Origin: an uncultured Colwellia sp.
GTDB taxonomy: Bacteria > Pseudomonadota > Gammaproteobacteria > Enterobacterales > Alteromonadaceae
Reading direction: 5' to 3'
Assembly (NCBI GenBank): GCA_913020705.1
Contig: CAJWBY010000126.1
Span: 1 to 14,258, forward strand
Length of the DNA stretch: 14,258 nt
Shown here: one piece after another, positions 1-7,316 of the stretch
How positions within the stretch are numbered: position 1 is the stretch's first letter
How the letters are laid out: every line of letters starts with the position of its first letter
Position numbers and translations under genes: made by a program
Notes under the pieces: generated by a model
Seen by the model: the letters and a program-made list of their open reading frames with translations, nothing else
Database searches by the model: none
Told to the model about the DNA's origin: nothing

Positions 1-56
1 TCACCGTAAGGATTAGTTTTAAAGGTTTCATTTTTTTCGTTTGATAACTTCGTCAT
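1..56 (-). CDS. 5' end of a probable leftward gene, product unknown (partial)
   Basis: On the minus strand an ATG at 56-54 opens a frame that stays open to the window edge and encodes MTKLSNEKNETFKTNPYG. A GGAA sequence sits about seven bases upstream of the ATG (GGAAAAATA then ATG), which is a plausible ribosome binding site. The frame is only 18 codons long here, so the open frame is not strong evidence by itself. The start context and the long non-coding gap to the next gene make a divergent gene likely. The peptide is polar, with no signal-peptide character. I do not recognise the family. Confidence 0.4.
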   Translation of the reverse strand, partial: MTKLSNEKNETFKTNPYG

Positions 57-504
57 TATTTTTCCGTTACAAATGTTTTTTGAAATTATTTATTCAATTA
101 TAAATCTTGCTCACAACAATTTAATTTTTAGGTAAATTAGTCAAAATGCTACCATTTTACTATTTTTATACTTACAGCAAGAATAATACCGACAATAAGA
201 ATGTTATTTATTCTTTTAAGTAGATTAAGGTTGGCATAATATTAGCTTGACCCTAACCGGTTAACTATATTGCTCTACAAATCTGTTTCTAACTCTCAAC
301 AATTTGATTTGAGGCTTTACAGAAATATCTAGCTAATCATGTGAAATATATTAACATCAATGAATGATTTTTCCATATTGATATTGAAAAAGGTATTTGA
401 CATCAATGATTAAAAATAAGAAATCAATGATAATCACATCAGTTTATATTAGCAAAAGTAATGATGAGTATCTTAATAGTATGAGCTTTATTTAAAAAGG
501 AAAT
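57..504. other. Divergent AT-rich intergenic region, presumed regulatory
   Basis: No credible gene is visible in these roughly 450 bases. The region is very AT-rich and lies between a probable leftward gene start and the first gene of the glycan cluster, so it should hold promoters for both. I see a perfect TTGACA at 397-402 but no good -10 hexamer at 16-18 bases from it, so I do not call a promoter. Small structures present are a 10-base palindrome TAACCGGTTA (254-263), a weak AAGAAT/ATTCTT stem (197-215), and repeated ATCAATGA motifs (356, 402 and 423). I found no GGCGGTAG ops/JUMPstart element of the RfaH-controlled type. Confidence 0.6.
356..431. repeat. Three spaced ATCAATGA motifs, two of them the palindromic 9-mer ATCAATGAT
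   Basis: ATCAATGAT occurs at 402-410 and 423-431, starting exactly 21 bases apart. ATCAATGAA, matching eight of nine bases, occurs at 356-364. ATCA-N-TGAT is an inverted repeat around a central base, so each copy could be a dyad. The 21-base spacing equals about two helical turns, which would put the two perfect copies on the same DNA face. They lie 74-103 bases before the first cluster gene and overlap the TTGACA at 397-402. This could be an operator array, but in such AT-rich DNA chance occurrence cannot be excluded. Confidence 0.35.
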
Positions 505-2070
505 ATGGGGTTTAGTATGCAAACGAAATTAAAAGTAAGTGAATTACTTGAACAAGTAAAAGAATTCGACCAGGCGGGCAGTTTTCTTCAACTATTAGAT
601 GCAGTAAATATATTACTGTTAAAAGATCCAAATAATAGTGAATATGTACTATACAAATTAAAAGCACTCGATGGGCTAGGGAAAGTTAGCTCGGATATTA
701 AGTTATTAGAACATTATGTCAATATGCGTAGTACTGATTCCACCGGTTTTATACTCTTATATCAAGCATATCTAGAGAAAAAAGATACTGCGGGTGCGCT
801 TATCGCATTGTCATATGCTTTGAGTGTTAATCCTGATGATGAACAGTGTATGGTGTTACTTTTAGAACTACTAAAAAAAGTGGACCCGAAATATAAACGG
901 GTTAAAATAAATATTTTAACCCTCAAACGTATTGGTCATTTATCGAGTGAAATTGAGCCTTTAATGAGAAAAGTTAAAGGTCAAGATGAGCAAGATTGCT
1001 TATATCTTTTCGTTAGTAATACGCCAGAGTCTTGCAATTCTTACCTGCTTTCTTTACTGAAAAACATATCTCATATAGTAGTCGCGCCGTTTTGGTATCA
1101 GTTATACGTATCGCGTCCAACATTACTTGATGACTTTTTCTTTGCTGATTTTCCTTATGATCTTAATTGCTCTTTAAGAGGAAAAAGCAACATTGATATA
1201 AATACGCAAGGTTTCAAAAATTTAGTTAGTATTTATGAAGATTATCCTAAGTGTACTGAAATTCCACCTAGCGATGAAAATAAAGCTTGGCAGATCCTTT
1301 CCGCATTAGGAATTAAAAAGCTTGATAAAATTGTCTGTTTGCATGTTAGAGATAGTGCCTATTTATCAAGTATTACTAATGGTGGTGATTTTTCTTATCA
1401 TGATTTTAGAGATGCTAAAATAGAGAGTTATAAGCAAGCTGTTGAATACCTTATTTCTCAAGGATATAAAGTTGTCCGTATAGGTGCTAATACCAATCAA
1501 AATTTAGAAATCGATGACCCTAACTATTTCGATTTTTGCCTGCAAAGAGATCAAGTTCATGGTGATTTATTAGAGGTTTTTATTCTTAGCGTTTGTCAAT
1601 TCTTCATCGCAAATTTTGGTGGCCCATATGGTGTAGCTGCTATGTTAGATACGCCAACATTAGTGGTTAACGGTGTTCCTATTCAGCACCCTTATATGAA
1701 ATATGGTCGCTTCATTCCAAAACGATTATTCCAAGATGAAAGTGAAGTTAATTTACTTGACGTTTGTGCGGGAAAACCATTATCTGAAGATAATAACGCG
1801 CCTATTTATTTAAGTTTTAATAGTGCTGTATTTGAACAGTATGGATATCATTATATCGAAAATACTGAGGACGAAATTCTTCAAGCTGTTGTTGAGTTTG
1901 AAAGGATGGTTGAGAATCGTATCTTAAATATGACATTGACAGAAAAGCAAATAGCGTATTTTAATGCTTTGCCGGAAGATTTTTGCCATAGAAATAAATG
2001 TGTAATTACAGACAGTTTTTTGACGGCACATGAACATACATTTAAGCCTTCAGCAAGTTTTGCTGAGTAA
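505..2070 (+). CDS. TPR-containing glycosyltransferase, TIGR04372-type
   Basis: This is a probable cytoplasmic glycosyltransferase with a GT-B, heptosyltransferase-like fold. Residues about 12-125 form helical TPR-like repeats (for example the ALIALSYALSVNPDD unit near 98-112). The catalytic region spans roughly 190-475. It has LHVRDSAY (279-286), FRDAKIESY (301-309), a Rossmann-type segment YKVVRIGA (321-328), and ANFGGPYGVAAMLDTP (369-384), where family members carry a glycine-rich sugar-nucleotide loop. These match the family labelled TIGR04372, which is often found in surface-glycan clusters. There is no signal peptide or membrane helix. Two starts are possible: ATG 505 with AAGG four bases upstream, or ATG 517 (MQTKLKVSEL) with GGGG six bases upstream; the difference is four residues. 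It is the first gene of the rightward block. The donor and acceptor are unknown. Confidence 0.85.
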   Translation: MGFSMQTKLKVSELLEQVKEFDQAGSFLQLLDAVNILLLKDPNNSEYVLYKLKALDGLGKVSSDIKLLEHYVNMRSTDSTGFILLYQAYLEKKDTAGALIALSYALSVNPDDEQCMVLLLELLKKVDPKYKRVKINILTLKRIGHLSSEIEPLMRKVKGQDEQDCLYLFVSNTPESCNSYLLSLLKNISHIVVAPFWYQLYVSRPTLLDDFFFADFPYDLNCSLRGKSNIDINTQGFKNLVSIYEDYPKCTEIPPSDENKAWQILSALGIKKLDKIVCLHVRDSAYLSSITNGGDFSYHDFRDAKIESYKQAVEYLISQGYKVVRIGANTNQNLEIDDPNYFDFCLQRDQVHGDLLEVFILSVCQFFIANFGGPYGVAAMLDTPTLVVNGVPIQHPYMKYGRFIPKRLFQDESEVNLLDVCAGKPLSEDNNAPIYLSFNSAVFEQYGYHYIENTEDEILQAVVEFERMVENRILNMTLTEKQIAYFNALPEDFCHRNKCVITDSFLTAHEHTFKPSASFAE

Positions 2071-2106
2071 ATATAAGATAAGTCGTTTTATCAAAAAATG
2101 ATTAAT

Positions 2107-2110
2107 GAGG
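2107..2110 (+). promoter_or_regulatory. Ribosome binding site GAGG that selects the ATG at 2116
   Basis: GAGG lies five bases before the ATG at 2116. The upstream in-frame ATG at 2098 is preceded only by TCAAAAA, with no purine-rich Shine-Dalgarno sequence. The protein therefore probably starts MKVGYSYLARQF. Confidence 0.7.
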
Positions 2111-2115
2111 TAATA

Positions 2116-3216
2116 ATGAAAGTAGGCTATTCCTATTTAGCAAGACAATTTGCAGATCCTGACGCTATTTTGGCTGATATTAAAAAGTTGGTCATCTCGG
2201 GTGACTTTACTTTAGGCAAAGCTACGGTTGAATTTGAAGATAAATTCGCAAAATTAATTGGCTGTAATTATGCTATAGGCGTAAATTCGGGAACAGATGC
2301 ATTATTTCTTTCCTTAAAAGCCTTAGGTATTGGCGTTGGTGATGAAGTTATAACAACAGCCAATACATTTGTTGCCACTGTGGGGGCAATAGAAACATCG
2401 GGTGCTCGCACAGTATTTGTCGATTGTAATGAAAAGTATGTGATGGACACTTCGCAACTTGAATCAGTCATTACTGACAAAACAAAAGCTATTATGCCAG
2501 TTCATTACGCAGGGCAGCCGGTTAACATGAAAGAAGTGATGGCAGTTGCAAAGAAATATAATTTAGAGGTTATAGAGGATGCATGTTGTGCAATTGGCGC
2601 TTCTTTTGATAATCAAAATTGTGGCACTATCGGAGCTACGGGGGCATTTAGTCTTCATCCCTTGAAAAACCTAAATGTTTGGGGAGACGGTGGTGTGATC
2701 ACCACTAATTCGAAAGAGATTAGAGACAAATTACATTTGCTGAGAAATCATGGCATGGTCGACAGAGATCATTATGCTGAGTACGCATATAATAGTCGTC
2801 TTGATAGTTTACAAGCAATTGTCGGCAACCATTTGATTTCTGATGTTGGGTGGATAACCCAACAGCGTATTAAACATGCACAAAAATTAGACCTCGCATT
2901 CAAAGGATTAAGCCAGGTAATTACAATTCCTCCTAAAGCTGTAAATGAAAAGTGTGTATATCACATGTATATGCTCTTGGTTGAAAACCGTGATGCATTA
3001 AATGAACATCTTAAATCTAAGGGAATAAGTTCGAAAATACATTACCCGATCCCTCTTCATTTACAACAAGCCAGTCAGCATCTAGGTTATAAGTTAGGGG
3101 ACTTTCCTGTGGCTGAATCTCAAGCTAAAAATATAATAACTTTGCCTGTTCATCAACATTTAACTGCTGACGAAATTAATTATATGATTGAAAAAGTTAA
3201 CGAATTTTACTTATAG
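2116..3216 (+). CDS. DegT/DnrJ/EryC1/StrS-family sugar aminotransferase (first of two)
   Basis: This is a PLP-dependent enzyme expected to transfer an amino group, usually from glutamate, to a keto group on a nucleotide-linked sugar in the cytoplasm. The product from ATG 2116 is 366 residues, normal for the family; the frame extends to ATG 2098 but the ribosome site favours 2116. Visible landmarks, numbered from 2116, are SGTDAL (58-63) for phosphate binding, IEDAC (153-157) with Asp155 for the PLP ring nitrogen, and SLHPLKNLN with Lys184 as the Schiff-base lysine. The lysine rules out the PLP 3-dehydratase subgroup, which has histidine there. Where most relatives have EDAxQA, this protein reads EDACCA, so the usual Gln is Cys. 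It is followed after seven bases by a close paralogue. Substrate and ring position cannot be read from the sequence. Confidence 0.93.
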   Translation: MKVGYSYLARQFADPDAILADIKKLVISGDFTLGKATVEFEDKFAKLIGCNYAIGVNSGTDALFLSLKALGIGVGDEVITTANTFVATVGAIETSGARTVFVDCNEKYVMDTSQLESVITDKTKAIMPVHYAGQPVNMKEVMAVAKKYNLEVIEDACCAIGASFDNQNCGTIGATGAFSLHPLKNLNVWGDGGVITTNSKEIRDKLHLLRNHGMVDRDHYAEYAYNSRLDSLQAIVGNHLISDVGWITQQRIKHAQKLDLAFKGLSQVITIPPKAVNEKCVYHMYMLLVENRDALNEHLKSKGISSKIHYPIPLHLQQASQHLGYKLGDFPVAESQAKNIITLPVHQHLTADEINYMIEKVNEFYL

Positions 3217-3223
3217 GTGAATG

Positions 3224-4330
3224 ATGAAAGTTCCATATGTAGATATTGCTGAACAATTCTTTGAAATAGAAGATCAAGTGATGTTGGCTATTCAAAAGGT
3301 TTTATCTTCGGGTAAATATATTATGAGTGAGCAGGTTTCACTTTTTGAAAAAAACTTTCGAGAGTTCTGTCAATGCAAGTATTCATTTGGCGTTGCAAAT
3401 GGCACCGACGCTTTAATCATTGCGATGAAAGCTCTAGGGGTCCAAGAGGGTGATGAAGTTATAACGCCTGCAAATTCATGGGTTTCTTCAACATCTTCTA
3501 TAGCAATCTGTGGTGCTACTCCTGTTTTTGCTGATATAGGAAGTGATTTACAAATTTCAGTGCAGGAAATTGAAAAAAAGATAACGTCAAAAACTAAGGT
3601 TATTATGCCTGTTCACCTTGCTGGAAAAATGGCAAATATGAAAGCCATAATGGCTCTTGCAGAAAAGCATCAATTGTTTGTTATTGAAGATGCCGCACAA
3701 GCTGTAGGTGCCAGTTATGAGGGACAGGCAGCGGGTACTATTGGGGATATTGGTTGTTTTAGCTTACATCCGCTGAAAAATTTAAATGCTGCTGGCGATG
3801 CCGGTGTTATCACCACTAATAATAAAGATCTAGCACAGAAAATAGCTTTATTACGTCAACATGGCTTAGCGTCTCGAAATGATATTCAGCTTTGGGGATA
3901 TAATTCCCGTTTAGATGAAATTCAAGCCGCTATATTAAATTGTAAGTTTGTAGGTTTACCAGAGGTATTAGACAAGCGTCATGCTAATGCTGAACTTTAT
4001 CGTTCATTGTTATGTTCTGATGTTGTCTTGCCAGATAAATCAATTGTTGGGCATGATGCTAACCACCTTTTTGTTATCCAGTGTAAATATAGAGATGAAT
4101 TAAAGGAATACTTGAAGACATATGATATCTCTAGTGCCATACATTACGAAGTGCCTATTCATTTGCAGCCAGCGGCGCACTACTTAGGTTACGAACCAGG
4201 AGACTTACCAGAAACAGAATTGAGCGCATTGCGCATTTTGTCATTGCCAATACATCAGCACCTAACTAATGTGCAAATTTCATTTGTAGCTGAAAAAGTC
4301 AATGAATTCTTTAAAATGAAAGGTCGGTAA
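3224..4330 (+). CDS. DegT/DnrJ/EryC1/StrS-family sugar aminotransferase (second of two)
   Basis: This is a second PLP sugar aminotransferase, 368 residues from ATG 3224. An adjacent ATG at 3221 is possible, but AGG at 3215-3217 is better placed for 3224, and it overlaps the stop of the previous gene, suggesting translational coupling. Landmarks numbered from 3224 are NGTDAL (59-64), IEDAAQA with Asp156 and the usual Gln, and SLHPLKNLN with the Schiff-base Lys185. By eye roughly half the residues match the preceding protein across the full length, including the shared IMPVHxAG, SLHPLKNLN and YNSRLD segments, so the pair arose by duplication or joint recruitment. The two copies may aminate different positions or different sugars, or form a heterodimer; the sequence does not say which. 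Confidence 0.93.
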   Translation: MKVPYVDIAEQFFEIEDQVMLAIQKVLSSGKYIMSEQVSLFEKNFREFCQCKYSFGVANGTDALIIAMKALGVQEGDEVITPANSWVSSTSSIAICGATPVFADIGSDLQISVQEIEKKITSKTKVIMPVHLAGKMANMKAIMALAEKHQLFVIEDAAQAVGASYEGQAAGTIGDIGCFSLHPLKNLNAAGDAGVITTNNKDLAQKIALLRQHGLASRNDIQLWGYNSRLDEIQAAILNCKFVGLPEVLDKRHANAELYRSLLCSDVVLPDKSIVGHDANHLFVIQCKYRDELKEYLKTYDISSAIHYEVPIHLQPAAHYLGYEPGDLPETELSALRILSLPIHQHLTNVQISFVAEKVNEFFKMKGR

Positions 4331-4334
4331 TTCG

Positions 4335-5990
4335 GTGAGAATAGGTATTGATTTTGATAATACAATCATTAATTATCATTATGTTTTCCACACTTTAGCC
4401 TGTGAATTCAGTTATATTTCCGCAGACATACCTAAAGACAAAGAACAAGTGAAACAAGCAATCATTGCCCATTATGGCAATGATCTACATTGGCAAGAAC
4501 TTCAATCTATTGCTTATGGGGAAGCTATCTTTCAGGCTGAAGCTTTTGAAGGTGTTTTAGTTGCGCTTGAATCATTAAAGAAACAAGGCCATGAGCTATT
4601 TATTGTTAGTCATAAAAGTGTAGTGTCACATTATGATCCAACGGTTCACTTAAGAGAATATGCACTCGATTGGTTGACCAAAAAATTCATTGTCAATGAA
4701 GCGTTAATTCATGAATCCTCGTTATTTTTTCTTGATAACTTAGAAGATAAAATATCAACTATAACAAGTCTAGAACTTGATATATTTATTGATGATTTAG
4801 ATTTAGTCGTTTTGCATCCGAACTTCCCTAAGAATACCATTCCCATAGGCTTTGGTGAGGATGTTTCATCAAAAGCTGAACGTTGTCATGATTGGCAACA
4901 GTGCTTACAAACATGTCTTGTCATTAGCCGTTTAGGCATAAATGAAACACAGTCTTGGTTTTTATTTGAAAGAGGTTTTCCACGGAAAGCTAAAGCATTA
5001 ACAAGACATGGTAATAACCAGATTGTTGAAGTGGTTTCTCAAAAAAGTAAAAAATATATATTAAAACGTTATTTTTCTTCTGAATTTGACCACAGAAATC
5101 GTGGGAAAACTGAATTCGAAGCACTAAAGCTTTTTTGTGAACATAAGATAAATAACACTCCTTATCCATATGTTTTTGACAATATAAATCATTACGCTTT
5201 TTATCAATATATAGAAGGTAGTAATCAAGTATCAATTGAACACAGTTTAGAAAGTGCTAGAGCAATAACTCAATTTATTACTCAATTAAAGAATATTCAT
5301 CAAACATCCAATACCCAATTAATGGTCCAAGCATCTGATGCTAGAAATACACTTAAAGATTACTTTGACAAGATTGAGTCTAGACTAAAATTAATAGAGC
5401 TAGGCTGTAATAACAACCAAACTCTAGCGGTTGTAAATAAATTTATTCAAAATGAATTTCGAATGTTTAAACAGCAGGTGTTCAAACATACACGACAGAA
5501 AATTAAAAAACTTGGCCTATCTGAGCAAGAGCCTTTTTCACCGAAAGGGAGAACATTAAGCCCATCTGATTTAGGGCCACATAACATGCTTAAAACAGGC
5601 GATGATGATTTTACTTTTATTGATTTTGAATACTTTGGATTAGATGATGCGTGCAAAATGATCGCTGATTTATTTCACCACGCTCAAAGAAAACTAACAG
5701 CACAATCTAAGTGGTCTATTTATCACGAATATTTAGCCTATATCGGAGGAGACCAAGAGTTTAAAAACCGATTTGATGTTGTTATCGACTTAATAGGCTT
5801 GGAGTGGATATTGATCGTATTAAATATTGCAGCACCAGGAACGATAGAACGAAGGGTTTTTGCCAACGACCAATTAGACGTTGATCAACTTATTGCCGAT
5901 CGGTTGTGTCTAGCCGTAAATATGTTGCGCGGGTTTAACGAGATTGCTGACAAATCAGGCCCATATTTAACGATAAATGCAGAACAGTAG
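4335..5990 (+). CDS. HAD-like hydrolase / aminoglycoside-phosphotransferase-fold kinase fusion
   Basis: This is a 551-residue two-domain cytoplasmic protein. Residues 1-200 look like a HAD phosphohydrolase: motif I IDFDNT with Asp6 and Asp8, a motif-II-like IVSHKS near 90-95, and motif III FIDDLD (151-156). Residues about 205-535 look like the APH/choline-kinase fold: YILKRYF with Lys244 as the likely ATP-binding lysine, EFEALKLF (260-267), a catalytic-loop equivalent SPSDLGPHN with Asp412 and Asn417, and IDFEYFG with Asp430 as the metal-binding DFG-like Asp. The usual HGD of the catalytic loop is replaced by PSD. The domains could act in turn on one phosphorylated small molecule, but the substrate is unknown. 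The gene starts with GTG four bases after the preceding stop, with AGGTCGG just upstream, so it is in the same operon. Fold assignment is more secure than function. Confidence 0.75.
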   Translation: MRIGIDFDNTIINYHYVFHTLACEFSYISADIPKDKEQVKQAIIAHYGNDLHWQELQSIAYGEAIFQAEAFEGVLVALESLKKQGHELFIVSHKSVVSHYDPTVHLREYALDWLTKKFIVNEALIHESSLFFLDNLEDKISTITSLELDIFIDDLDLVVLHPNFPKNTIPIGFGEDVSSKAERCHDWQQCLQTCLVISRLGINETQSWFLFERGFPRKAKALTRHGNNQIVEVVSQKSKKYILKRYFSSEFDHRNRGKTEFEALKLFCEHKINNTPYPYVFDNINHYAFYQYIEGSNQVSIEHSLESARAITQFITQLKNIHQTSNTQLMVQASDARNTLKDYFDKIESRLKLIELGCNNNQTLAVVNKFIQNEFRMFKQQVFKHTRQKIKKLGLSEQEPFSPKGRTLSPSDLGPHNMLKTGDDDFTFIDFEYFGLDDACKMIADLFHHAQRKLTAQSKWSIYHEYLAYIGGDQEFKNRFDVVIDLIGLEWILIVLNIAAPGTIERRVFANDQLDVDQLIADRLCLAVNMLRGFNEIADKSGPYLTINAEQ

Positions 5991-6082
5991 TAACTTTTAG
6001 CGTTATTGATGGATTTATCTTCACATAAGCGACTTAAATTTTTATTTTTAAGGTCTTGGTGCATATATTGCTTTAATAATCA

Positions 6083-6111
6083 TTACTGAAAATAACGTCA
6101 AAGATTATGAT
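6083..6111 (+). promoter_or_regulatory. Possible weak internal promoter before the 6156 gene
   Basis: A TATGAT hexamer (6106-6111, five of six to TATAAT) follows TTACTG (6083-6088) at a 17-base spacing. The -35 element is poor. The 165-base gap at 5991-6155 is much longer than the gaps upstream in the operon, and it holds no gene and no clear terminator. A secondary promoter here is plausible but weakly supported. Confidence 0.25.
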
Positions 6112-6155
6112 AAGCTTTTGGTAAATTGTGGTTTTTTAGACAAAAGGTGTGTTAA

Positions 6156-7286
6156 GTGAAAGTTATACAATATGACGAAACATTAAAAGAATACAACAGT
6201 GCTTTACTTAATACCTTAAGAGGTTTCAAGCCTAAGTACGAATTTATTGCAATTTGGGTACCAGACGCTGACTTATTAAGAAGTGTCATTTCTTTAGCAG
6301 AAGCAGCTTTTTCTGAAGATGAATTTATATTTACTCTCTCTTTTTCCCAAGAAACCATGCTTCCAATAAATAGAAAAGAGTTTGATCTTCGTTTAGCTGA
6401 CATTGCTATTTTTACTTCTGAAGAGACTGATACTGGTGTTAATTATCACTTTAGTGATATGAAATCTAAAAACAGAAAATTATCATTCCAAAAGAACCAA
6501 ATATTCAACCCAAACAATAATGATAATAAAGACGTAACAAAAGAACGCAGCGAAGTGAATAGCGATGAAATGTATTTAAGTCAAATTAATTATTTCTGTG
6601 AAAACGCGAAGCACAACAAAATGCTTGAAAAGAATGATGCTCTAACATTAATTACGCTTTCAGAAGATAAGGTTACGCTACAAGTTCATGTTGATAAGGG
6701 AAGTGTTGTTCGACAGTTAGCTTATCAAGGAGAGTTATCTTTCACGCAAAAAGGTATATTTGAAGCTGCATGCCAGTACCTTGTTAATTTACCGATCGAT
6801 GACATTCGTGATAATGGTCTTGCATTAATTGAATACCATTTAAGAAAAAATTGTAAACAAAGAAAAATGGCTGGTATTCAAGTGCATTTCAACTTTTCAG
6901 AAATTTTTGTCCCCTTAAAGTCATTATTATCAGTTTTGGTCAAAAAATTAGCGAGTAAGAAGGTTAACTTTTTTGATATCCGTAACCAATTAAATTGGGA
7001 TGTTTCTCAAAGGGATGACATTAAGAAACAATTAAATGCGGATATTAATCAGTATTTAGCTAATAAAAATAAATTAGTCAAAATTGAAGTTGAAAGTGTA
7101 GATGAAAAGGCCCGAGTAACAATTATGATCGGCGATGAAATTTCTGCTAATGAAAAAGGACAATTGCTTATGGATTTAGAAATAATATTACGTAAACAAG
7201 TACATCCAGCAATTCAACTTTATTCAATGCTTTATGTAGATAGAAATACAAAACGAAAAGGCCATCAGTGGGCGATAAACCTATAG
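6156..7286 (+). CDS. Unrecognised 376-residue soluble protein
   Basis: I do not recognise this family. The frame starts at GTG 6156, with AAAAGGTG ending seven bases upstream. The protein appears soluble: no signal peptide and no membrane helix. It reads as two alpha/beta parts, about 1-112 and 140-376, joined by a polar Asn/Asp/Lys-rich linker at about 113-140. The second part includes a helical segment around 198-235 (GIFEAACQYL, then LALIEYHLRK). The tail around 308-376 alternates beta-type and helical stretches and ends in a basic patch, NTKRKGHQ. There are only three cysteines (148, 206 and 233), in no metal-binding pattern. It sits 30 bases before the radical SAM gene, so a partner role for that enzyme is conceivable but not shown. 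An enzyme or glycan-assembly role is equally open. Confidence 0.7.
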   Translation: MKVIQYDETLKEYNSALLNTLRGFKPKYEFIAIWVPDADLLRSVISLAEAAFSEDEFIFTLSFSQETMLPINRKEFDLRLADIAIFTSEETDTGVNYHFSDMKSKNRKLSFQKNQIFNPNNNDNKDVTKERSEVNSDEMYLSQINYFCENAKHNKMLEKNDALTLITLSEDKVTLQVHVDKGSVVRQLAYQGELSFTQKGIFEAACQYLVNLPIDDIRDNGLALIEYHLRKNCKQRKMAGIQVHFNFSEIFVPLKSLLSVLVKKLASKKVNFFDIRNQLNWDVSQRDDIKKQLNADINQYLANKNKLVKIEVESVDEKARVTIMIGDEISANEKGQLLMDLEIILRKQVHPAIQLYSMLYVDRNTKRKGHQWAINL

Positions 7287-7306
7287 CACTTTCGAATACA
7301 CATTTT

Positions 7307-7310
7307 GGAG
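7307..7310 (+). promoter_or_regulatory. Ribosome binding site GGAG that selects the ATG at 7317
   Basis: GGAG lies six bases before the ATG at 7317. The upstream in-frame TTG at 7305 overlaps this ribosome site and has none of its own, so the radical SAM protein should start MEDFTEKLI. Confidence 0.8.
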
Positions 7311-7316
7311 AGAACA

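Noticed and set aside
197..215. AAGAAT/ATTCTT stem as a terminator
   Set aside because: The stem is only six A/T-rich base pairs and lies between divergent starts, where no transcript is expected to end.
397..402. Perfect TTGACA as the -35 of the main operon promoter
   Set aside because: No hexamer resembling TATAAT lies 16-18 bases downstream; kept only as a note in the intergenic entry.
57..504. JUMPstart/ops element (GGCGGTAG) expected before many polysaccharide operons
   Set aside because: I looked through the upstream region and did not find the motif on either strand.
2268..2480. Minus-strand open frame inside the first aminotransferase gene
   Set aside because: It overlaps conserved PLP-enzyme coding sequence and shows no family resemblance; other antisense frames at 4990-5235, 5447-5656, 6152-6403, 7951-8133 and 9711-9929, and the plus-strand frame 9758-9943, were set aside for the same reason.
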